From contig BFEA01000055.1 in the NCBI GenBank assembly GCA_003427395.1, forward strand, positions 4,101,680-4,135,211: a stretch of DNA of 33,532 nucleotides, written 5' to 3'. Shown here piece by piece: positions 9,480 through 16,149 of this stretch; the stretch's first letter is position 1, and every line of letters starts with the position of its first letter. The position numbers and the translations under genes were made by a program. Origin of the DNA: Chara braunii (lineage: Eukaryota > Streptophyta > Charophyceae > Charales > Characeae). Below the pieces are notes generated by a model. That model was not told where the DNA came from, did no database searches, and saw only the letters and a program-made list of their open reading frames with translations.

Positions 9480-9894
9480 GCTGCCGTTAGGGGGGAATAT
9501 GGTGAGGGTAGATGGAGGGAGGGGGTGGGTGTGGGGGCCGATAGGGGGTGGATGTAGGGTGAAATAACAACAAACAGGGAGGGAGGGTGTGTGCACATGG
9601 TGTAGTCACGGGGGCACCTCAAAAGGATGAGCTTGGAAGGGCAACTAGGGACCAGGCGGATGGTCTCTAACGAGGACGAAGTTGGTTTGCAGATAGGGGA
9701 CTTGAAAGCAGTGGTACGGTCCTCTTTGCCATGCCAGCTTTGTCGCCCTCCACGGCTTCCAGTGAATGTTGAGGCCGACGTCCAGTTCAGAGAATTTATG
9801 GAGCGGATCCTGCCATATTTGGAGGAAAGCGTCGTGAATGGTTTGTTTTGCTGTATGCCCTTTCTCCTCCCTAGTATACTCTTATAAAGGATTT
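9480..9894 (-). pseudogene. LINE-D end of ORF2 and mini-ORF remnant
   Basis: Downstream of the ORF2 frame that ends near 9895, a minus-strand frame runs on with KILYKSILGRRKGIQQ and much later RDYTMCTHPPSLFVVISPY and LSAPTPTPS. The second block aligns loosely with DWTTCDPSIPL...SPPPPLS of the LINE-F mini-ORF. It is heavily decayed, and the 3' end has no recognisable tail motif. Confidence 0.4.
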
Positions 9895-10208
9895 TCACGC
9901 ATCTCGTATGTGAGACCTGATCTCCTCTTCAATTGCCTGTTGGGCTTGCTGTAGTCCGAATTGGTGGTCCCTCCTTTCAAAGGAGCATCTCATTCTCCAG
10001 GCCAGCATGAGAAGTTGCAGCTTCATGTTTGAGAACTTCAAGAGGTTGGTAGTAAATGGGGGCCAGCAAGCTATGAAATGGTGATTCTTGTCGAGCAACA
10101 CAAGGCCGAGGTTCCATAGAATGTGCAGCCCCGTGAGGAAGTGGAAGGCCGTGTCCCACCACTGCCACAATTGGGTAACCATGATTGGGCAGGCTAACAG
10201 GCAATGTT

Positions 10209-10210
<2 letters not shown>
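9895..10210 (-). pseudogene. LINE-D ORF2, distal zinc knuckle and C-terminus
   Basis: Translation from the insertion edge reads EHCLLAC (H-x4-C half of the knuckle), then QLWQWWDTAFHFL, LLMLAWRMRC and IEEEIRSHI. LINE-B has HIFLQC, SKWWDRIWHQL, AILWAIWWRRC and SIRQHIQTEI in the same order. The partner C-x2-C half lies 2.6 kb away at about 12830-12860, on the far side of the insertion. Confidence 0.8.
10194..10210. repeat. 17-bp target duplication, left copy
   Basis: CTAACAGGCAATGTTCC directly abuts the T tract of the insertion. The identical 17-mer is at 12787-12803. Both belong to the same LINE-D codons (EHCLL). Confidence 0.9.
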
Positions 10211-10242
<32 letters not shown>

Positions 10243-10362
10243 TTAATAAACCGGGCCCCGTGCCCAAGGCTGATATTACCAATAATAAGATTGAGGCCGG
10301 GGTCCTCACAGTCTACCCGGAGTGATCAAACCGAAAATGCTGAGAACCGGGCTCAGCGTCCC
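10211..10362 (-). mobile_element. Chimeric element: hairpin-SINE 5' module plus LINE 3' tail
   Basis: On the minus strand: GGGACGCTGAGCCCGGTTCT then CAGC (10362-10339), a short spacer, a 69-nt block (10330-10262) with about 63 of 69 positions identical to the 3' tail of LINE-E (15789-15721), the terminal motif GCCTTGGGCACGGGGCCC (10270-10253), and the A tail (10244-10211). The hairpin arms GCTGAG/CTCAGC are a third pairing variant of the family. This is the layout of a SINE that borrows the 3' end of its partner LINE. Confidence 0.8.
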
Positions 10363-10369
10363 TGAAATG

Positions 10370-10892
10370 GTTATGATGATGATCATGATGATACTAATGA
10401 TACCACAAATAATAATGCTAAAGAGAAAGATGATTCAACTATATGAAAAATTATAGAAGATTATGCTATATCAGCTATTCTGGCCTCCTAATCCTAGAAC
10501 AACTCCTAGCCCTCCCTACATCAGAACACTGTACCTCAGAGACTAAACCGACCTAACCAACGTCAACCATAGCTACTCTCTTCTCGCCTCCTTGCAGCCT
10601 GCCCCGGTTCACCACTGGAATGCCTTCCACCCTCAGCAAACCCCAGATCTCTCTACAAGGCCTCACACTCCTGCCATTACAGGTTACAGGGCAACGGCCC
10701 AGCTCCGGCCAGCGTCGTTCAGGCATCGGCAAACCAAGGGCACAGAAAAGAGCAACTCAGTATATATCAGTCCAGGTTCAATCATCTCTGAAGTCCTATA
10801 TTCCGAATGTGGAAGAATGCTAGATGCTGCCAAAATTTCAGAACACCAAAAAAGCTTAATATATCATTAATCAGATAATGATACTAATAATG

Positions 10893-10924
<32 letters not shown>

Positions 10925-11330
10925 ATACTATGTTATAACAGCGCTTCTGGCCTCCTAATCCTCGAGCCCCCCCAGCCCTCCCTGTACCCGGACATTACAT
11001 CTCAGAGACAATACCCTCCTAACCAATGTCTACCATAGTTGAACTGTTCTCGCCACCTAGACCATCCCTGGCCCCAAAGGATGTCCAGGCAACCCCCCTG
11101 GTTCGCCACTGGATTGCCTTCCTCCCTCGGCAAATCCCCAGATCTCTCTACAAGGCCTCACACTCCTGCCAATTGCAGGTTACAGAGCAACGCCCCAGCT
11201 CTGGCCAGCGTCGTTCTGGCATCGCCAAACCAGGGGCAAAGACAAAGCAACTCTGTATGTATCGGTCCAGATTCAACCATCTCTAAAATCCTATATCACG
11301 ATTAAGGAAGGAGGCCAGAAACAGCCGAGA
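10370..11330 (+). repeat. Tandem duplication of a roughly 464-bp unit containing R2
   Basis: Unit 1 (from about 10478) and unit 2 (from about 10942) both begin TTCTGGCCTCCTAATCC. They share AGCCCTCCCT, CTCAGAGAC, AGATCTCTCTACAAGGCCTC, the R2 module GTTACAG.GCAACG.CCCAGC and the end GGTCCAG.TTCAA.CATCTCT. Each is preceded by a GAT-type microsatellite, so the duplicated block included its flank. Divergence is moderate, so the duplication is not recent. Confidence 0.8.
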
Positions 11331-11339
11331 ATTACAGCC

Positions 11340-12011
11340 CACTAGAAAGCATGATATAACATGGATGATGATGATAATGATGATGATTTGGATGATGAGA
11401 TGATTCATAAAGAATCCCTACTCTCCCTTCCTTCCTCCATTCTCTCCATTCCCCTATCTATCCCTTTACCCTAATCTGCCCCCGCTGGGATTTGATGCCC
11501 AGCCCCAGAAAAGAGTAATCCTCACAATTTGCCCATGCCCCCTTCAGGACTTCACCACCCGCCTAATGAAACCCCTGCAGAGCTGGGCTCTCCCCCTCCC
11601 CCTCGCCAAAATGTTGTACGCTTGGATTTTGTTGATGACGAAGGACAGCACCCTGAAGATAGTGATGATGATGACGACCCTCTCACCTGCTGATGCGAAA
11701 GACGAATGATGCCAAGAAGAGCAACATATAATAGTAACGAACTAATAATGATGATAATACTCATCATTATAATGATGATAATGATAATGATGATGTCGAA
11801 AATGATGATGATGATAATAATAATCTTAACAAATTAATAATGATGATACTACTCATTATCATAATGATGATAATGATGATGATAATGTCGAAAATAATGA
11901 TGATGCTAATGATGATGATGATGTCAATAATGCTACTGATGATGATGATGATGATGATGTCAGTAATGCTACTGATGATGATGATGATGATGATGATGTC
12001 AGTAATGCTAC

Positions 12012-12060
<49 letters not shown>

Positions 12061-12280
12061 AATGAAAATGACGCATCAATGAAGATGCTCATGATGATGA
12101 TGATGTCAATAATGTTGTTGCTGCTGCTGCTGGTTGAAAAGCACGCCATACTGATGATGATGATGATGATGATGATAATGATGACAATGATGATGAAGAT
12201 GATGATGATAATGATGATGATGCAAATGATGACGATGAAAATGATGAAGACGTTGCCATGATGATGATAATGATACACAG
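11340..12280 (+). repeat. GAT/ATG microsatellite with minisatellite interruptions
   Basis: Nearly 1 kb dominated by GAT triplets, with a unique AT-poor gap around 11410-11640. At 11905-12010 the array is regularly interrupted by GTCA(A/G)TAATGCTACT, giving three repeats of GATn-GTCARTAATGCTACT with growing GAT number. Open frames here (poly-Met, poly-Ser, poly-Ile) are artefacts of the triplet repeat. Confidence 0.9.
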
Positions 12281-12314
12281 TGATGAAGCGCTGGCCGATA
12301 AAGATCTTCCCATT

Positions 12315-12572
12315 NATGNCGTCNTCCAGCCGCTCATTTACCNTTTCGCCCGACGCTAGTTTGTCATTTGGCCCATGCGTNTCATCCGNTTATGGTCGCC
12401 CGTTGCTTNTCGCCCCTCCTAGCGTTTTACCAACGCCNGTATTCAGATCCNNCCCTCTAGCGGGAATGCTTTCNCCCCCTNGAGCCTGTCGCGGCNGNGC
12501 TTAGCNTCCAACAATCAACTAAGCGAACTATCTTTCATCCACCCCNCTTCCTTTCCCTAACCACNTGGAGNG
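12315..12572. other. Cluster of single undetermined bases
   Basis: Many isolated N positions occur within about 260 bp at the edge of the microsatellite. This indicates uncertain consensus; nothing should be called in it. Confidence 0.95.
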
Positions 12573-12786
12573 TGATTCCTCGTGGAGGAAGGACATTGCC
12601 ACGTGGAGGGCAAATCCACATGGACAGGAGGTTGCACACCGGGAGCGCCACAAGCTATGTCACCAATGCCTGCGTTTCTCTCCCGCGCCTAATGGCGCGC
12701 GCGCTTCTGCACCGGTGCCCTGGCCACGTGCGCCAGACCACATCGGCCTCCATCGGAGCGTTCACCGAACATGTCTGCCTCGGTGC

Positions 12787-12803
12787 CTAACAGGCAATGT
12801 TCC
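12787..12803. repeat. 17-bp target duplication, right copy
   Basis: CTAACAGGCAATGTTCC, identical to 10194-10210. It marks the 5' boundary of the 2.58-kb insertion. Confidence 0.9.
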
Positions 12804-13239
12804 AGGCTGGCAGTGTCGACCTGCCACAGTAGGCGCGGATGGGAGACAACAGGCCTTTCCGTTCCAGGTTTGTGTGTGAGACAAGCCAATCAGGGGTGGG
12901 CAAAGGGCAGTGCAGTATCTACCATTGTAGGGCCCTGAGGTTCGTAGGCATGATTTTCGAGTACTTAGCTCATGGCAGATTTTCTACCGTCTGCGGGTCC
13001 AGGGGGGAATCCCGTGTCCATCTATGAGATAGTGTGTGATCTATCGGCAGGTTGGGACGCAAGCCTCTGTAGCCCCCGTTGACAATGTAGTTCCAGATAT
13101 GCATGGGTTTGGTTCCAGGCCAGTATCATTCCTCTGGGTCAAACGGCAACTTGGCAACCGGGGTCGTGCGAAAGCCTTCCTGCTCGTCCCCCACCACTCT
13201 CACGTGCATCAGCCCCACCATTTTTTTTTGACCGTCCAA
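12787..13239 (-). pseudogene. LINE-D ORF2, linker and proximal zinc knuckle
   Basis: Minus-strand frames give LMHVRVVGDEQEGFRTTP, AKLPFDPEE, GYRGLRPNL, then RALQW, LPTPDWLVSHTNLERKGL and a single remaining knuckle cysteine (AYCG). LINE-B has RIRLL, ISRLACDPDTLTW, AAYRLLRPKL, ASLQWQ, LPTNDWLIDRTHLEQKGL and WCKLC. Stops and shifts break it several times. Confidence 0.75.
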
Positions 13240-13369
13240 TTTTTTTTTTTTCTTTTTTTTTTATTATTATTATTTTTTTTAAGGAAACAACCCAAGTAAA
13301 TGCTAAGGGTGTTGATAAGAGCAGACACCACTAGCATGCTCGGGGAGGCTCCATCTATTGGTGGGGAGT
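13240..13369 (-). mobile_element. 5'-truncated hairpin SINE in LINE-D
   Basis: The T tract starts at 13240 (T with interspersed C and ATT). Then comes the family segment TGCTAAGGGTG...CACCACTAGCA and CCATCTATTGGTGGGGAG, stopping before the 5' hairpin. The 7-bp duplication CGTCCAA sits at 13233-13239 and 13370-13376, exactly at the edges. The stem of the extra hairpin carries mismatches relative to the copy at 1681-1718. Confidence 0.8.
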
Positions 13370-14211
13370 CGTCCAAGTCTTCATTCCGGGTGAGTTTGGC
13401 AAATCTGGCACATGGCAATTGGACTCGTAAGCTTCAAGCTTGCATCGTCCTTCTTCATTTTGGCAGACCTTATACATGGTGAGCGGGAGGGGGAGGTCCA
13501 CGTATTTGATTACCCAATCACCATGCTGCACTGTTGGACCAGCTTTAAGGGTAAGACTCCAGGCTATGGGAATGGTCTCCCTTAGCTCACGCATTTTCTC
13601 TCCCACCTTTTTTACATGTTTAAGTCTGCGCTGCAACACCTCCGTTGTGGCCCAGTCCCCTGTCGACAAGTCCCAGGGGTCTCCAATTGTGTAAACTTTT
13701 TTTTTAGCCGAAGAGAGTTAAGGTGAGTTTGTTGCAAGACCAAAATGGGTTGCCTTTGTCATCCAAGATGAAGGGATTCTCAAACAACGACTGCCTCCGT
13801 ATGTCTTGCCATCTGTTGGGCGGCCGCTTTTGGAGCGGACTACACTTCCTCCACAACTTCAGCAGGTATGTCAACATGGGGTCTAGGAGGAGGTCCATTA
13901 TGGCTGCTTGTTGAGGGTTGTTGATATGGTTGTGCTGCGAGGGGGAGGGTATTGACCAATATTTATTGGTCAGCCGACTCATCCATTTTAACGGGTGCAG
14001 ACCGTTGTCCAGTGTTGACTCCGGGCCCAGGCCAGCAATCTGTAAGCGGGTCAGCTGGCCCCATGGGATGTCATTACCTACAAGCAGTTGTACTGGAACT
14101 TCAAAAATCAGCGCATCACTCTCCTTTTCAAGATCCAGTATCCCTAGCCCCCCTTTTTCTTCTTGGTTGCGTGAGGACATCCCAGCTCACCCGCTGCACA
14201 CATCCCTGTTC
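13370..14211 (-). pseudogene. LINE-D ORF2, thumb and linker region
   Basis: Minus-strand segments: SWDVLTQPRR, then GGLGILDLEKESDALIF, PWGQLTRLQIAGL, RQSLFENPFILDDKGNPFW (13704-14180), then DWATTEVLQRRLKHVKK and GDWVIKYVDLPLPL (13370-13669). The GGLGILDLE motif is standard for the region following the palm and thumb of LINE reverse transcriptases. The linker matches GDWVAIREQ of LINE-B. Frames change between blocks. Confidence 0.75.
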
Positions 14212-14576
14212 CTGTGTAGCACACCGAACATGTTCGGAGCTTTTTCGAACATCCGAACATGTTCGGGTGTTCGGTCGAACGCCACCCGAACGTCTTCGGC
14301 CGAATATATTAAAAAAAAAAAAAAAAAACTTTTTTTTTTTTTTTTTTTTTTAACTCGAGTTTGGTTACGAATTTGAGTAAACCTCCAAGGCAAAAGTTGT
14401 TTGTATTTTTATTTTACATAACATATATTTTTTTCAGATTGTTTGGAGAACTTTTGTTTTTTTTTTATATATATTTTTATGTTCACGTTCGGAGAGTTTT
14501 AGCGCTCGTTCGCGTTCGGTCCCCAACGTTCGGGTTCGGTCACCGAACCCGAACACGATGCTACACAGCCCTGTTC
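14204..14576. mobile_element. hAT-like MITE with 8-bp target duplication
   Basis: The element proper is 14212-14568 (357 bp), with terminal inverted repeats CTGTGTAGCA / TGCTACACAG and the 8-bp direct repeat CCCTGTTC at 14204-14211 and 14569-14576. Subterminal regions are packed with TTCGG/CCGAA motifs, including the perfect inverted repeat TTCGGGTTCGGT-C-ACCGAACCCGAA (14529-14553 region). The centre is an A run facing a T run. An 8-bp duplication with short TIRs and no coding capacity fits a non-autonomous hAT element. The flanking LINE-D reads through once the insert and one duplication are removed. Confidence 0.85.
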
Positions 14577-14675
14577 TTTGGCACTGTTTTTCCACAGGTA
14601 TGTTGAGAGTGTTTTCCTCAGTCTAACATAATATTGTTGTGGCTTCAATGGTCAGACTGCCAATTTATATACCAT

Positions 14676-14678
<3 letters not shown>
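14577..14678 (-). pseudogene. LINE-D ORF2, segment upstream of the MITE
   Basis: Minus-strand translation shows VYKLAV, a stop, PLKPQQYYVRLRKTLSTYLW, matching LWYRSALWAL and RRQVATYLWRGN of LINE-B. It runs in frame through the MITE site into the next block. It ends at the T tract of a SINE; no LINE sequence is visible beyond 14827. Confidence 0.7.
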
Positions 14679-14706
<28 letters not shown>

Positions 14707-14827
14707 GGAAACAAGCTCCATCTATTGGTGGGGAGCAGCACCTGCTGGAAACCGGGTCCAGCGTCCCATAGATTCAACCATATCCTCCCTAATTTGCACA
14801 AACTGGGAACCGAGCCCAGCGTCCCAT
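14679..14827 (-). mobile_element. Two hairpin-SINE 5' modules in tandem
   Basis: T tract 14679-14706, a complete minimal SINE (GCTCCATCTATTGGTGGGGAGC, then CTGGAAACCGGGTCCAGCG, to GTCCCAT), then 58 bp further a second 5' module CTGGGAACCGAGCCCAGCGT ending GTCCCAT at 14827. The second module has no tail of its own. This could be a dimeric SINE or an insertion next to an older 5' stub. Arms CTGGG/CCCAG versus CTGGA/TCCAG show the pairing swap within 60 bp. Confidence 0.8.
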
Positions 14828-15430
14828 AACGAGTACGTACAGAAAACTTCAGAAAACTTCGTCAGACACTTTCAAGAAAATGAGACAAGGAGCTGCTATA
14901 AAACTTTAGCTCGGAACTATTGGAGCTACTTCAGACATGTTTATGACAACTTCATCTTGCTAAAATAACGTTATTAATTGTTAAAGCCCTTCCAGATCTG
15001 GTGAAGGTTTTTGTGCAGCAGCAGTCTGTACCAGAGTTATCCTTTTCGTCTTTTTATTTGTGAGATTCTATTCCTGGTTTTCTTTTTGCATTCTTCTTAT
15101 TTTTCTCTATGTTTGTTTATTTGAGGTTGTTGGGTGTAGTTGTATAGCTGTCTCTGGACAGTAAAGGGAAGTGGAGAGAAGGCATGGTGCCTTGTCCCAC
15201 GACTAAACACTCTACATGCATGGGCACTCTCTAGATGGGATACATTCAAAATGTTGGATTCGTCCCAACGTACCTGGCCCACTAAGTTGTCAAAATGCAT
15301 GTAGAGAGTTGTGTTGCGTTGTGTAGTGGAGCAACGCCCATCGCTTCCAAAGTTTCTGCATCACTGACAATTCCTGACCTCTTCTTTATTTGTGCATCAC
15401 CCACTCTGACAACTCTCTCTTTTATTTTCC
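14828..15430. other. No gene recognised
   Basis: AT-rich unassigned sequence. A short direct repeat (ACAGAAAACTTC / TCAGAAAACTTC) occurs at 14838-14860. Nothing else could be assigned. Confidence 0.5.
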
Positions 15431-15571
15431 TTTTTTTTGGGGGGGGGGGGGGGGTGAACAGCCTGAACAAGTGTTAGGGGTTCTGATAGGAGCAGACACC
15501 ACTATCAGTGTCGGGTGGGCTCCGTCTATTTGTAGGGATCAGCACCAGCTCAAAATCGAATCCAGCATCCC
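15431..15571 (-). mobile_element. Hairpin SINE copy, diverged, with T8-G16 at its tail
   Basis: TTAGGGGTT...ACACCACTATCA and CTCCGTCTATTTGTAGGGATC are followed by AGCACCAGCTCAAAATCGAA and TCCAGCATCCC. The usual T tract is replaced by eight T followed by sixteen G (15431-15454). The extra and 5' hairpins both carry mismatches, so this is an old copy. Confidence 0.7.
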
Positions 15572-15720
15572 TGAACAATGTAGTTGTTTGTCTCCTCAGA
15601 CATGCAATTATAGGCAGTGCGAGGAACCGGTCTCACCCACCCCAAGTTGGGCAGGTGGATATCAAGCCTTCGTGATCCATTAAGTTTCTTTGTTGTGTCC
15701 TTTTTTTTTTTTTTTTTTTT

Positions 15721-15789
15721 GCCCAAGGCTAATATAACCAATAAGAATATTGAGGTCGGGGTCCTCACAGTCTACCCGGAGTGACCAAA
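15721..15789 (-). promoter_or_regulatory. LINE-E 3' tail shared with a SINE
   Basis: The 69 nt next to the A tail. The same block is at 10262-10330 with about six differences. It ends (minus strand) in GCCTTGGGC. In SINE/LINE pairs such shared tails are where the LINE reverse transcriptase binds; that role here is inferred from position and conservation. Confidence 0.65.
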
Positions 15790-15954
15790 TAGTACTTCAG
15801 TAATCACAAAAAAGGAGGGGAACAAAATAACCTCTTCAATCCTTCTTAGGACTGCCAGATTTATCATTCCCTCCAAGCTACTTTGTCCCCCCCTTAAACA
15901 AAATAAAAAACTATAAGCTTCCTCCCTAGCCAAACCATTGTAAATCTACCAAAG

Positions 15955-16110
15955 CTAGCTCAGAGGGGGGGAATGGATCTGGAAAAAAATAGGGTCCCTG
16001 ATAACAGCTCTAGGCCGAAGCGTGAACCAGTTTCAGAAGACCAGTTGGAAATCTTTCTTGAAATGTCTCTTTGTCTCTTCTGCCCCTGACCATTTTACCT
16101 CCCCCAAGGA
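15955..16110 (-). pseudogene. LINE-E mini-ORF remnant
   Basis: Just after the ORF2 C-terminus (about 16150), minus-strand frames give EETKRHFKKDFQLVF, a stop, NWFT, then FPDPFPPSELALVDLQWFG. This matches EEISRGYRLIFGDWT and DFPDPSPPPPLS...SWFG of LINE-F in order and spacing, with one frameshift between the halves. Confidence 0.6.
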
Positions 16111-16149
16111 CCTCTCTATTGGTTCCCCTAGCTAGTCCTTTGTGAAATT

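Larger units (their letters stand above)
10211..12786 (-). mobile_element. 2.58-kb retroposed insertion in LINE-D
   Basis: Bounded by a T tract (10211-10244, A tail on the minus strand) and a 17-bp duplication on both sides. From the 3' end inwards it holds a LINE-type 3' tail, a hairpin-SINE 5' module, two tandem R2-containing units, a long GAT-rich microsatellite, an N-rich stretch and about 200 bp of unassigned sequence. No coding frame is convincing. Either the whole is one non-coding retroposon, or a short SINE inserted first and the DNA between its 5' end and the right duplication later grew. The duplications themselves are clear. Confidence 0.7.
9480..14678 (-). mobile_element. LINE-D: minus-strand LINE split by three insertions
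   Basis: Four pieces in the correct minus-strand order make one LINE: 14678-14569 (post-palm, LSTYLWKN), 14211-13370 (thumb and linker), 13239-12787 (linker and first half of the zinc knuckle) and 10210-about 9480 (second half of the knuckle, C-terminus, mini-ORF remnant). The gaps are a hAT-like MITE (14212-14568), a truncated hairpin SINE (13240-13369) and a 2.58-kb insertion (10211-12786). Each gap has a target duplication of 8, 7 or 17 bp. Reading across each gap restores homology to LINE-B. The upstream end stops at another SINE T tract (14679). Confidence 0.85.

Noticed and set aside
11840-12280. Long open frames on both strands in the GAT repeat
   Set aside because: Poly-Met, poly-Ser and poly-Ile products come from an uninterrupted triplet repeat open in all frames.
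10370-12280. CRISPR-like array of regular repeats
   Set aside because: Repeats are triplet microsatellite with short interruptions; there are no unique spacers, and the window is eukaryotic.
15439-15454. G16 run as a possible G-quadruplex
   Set aside because: A single homopolymer next to T8 at a SINE tail; length is probably unreliable in a short-read assembly.
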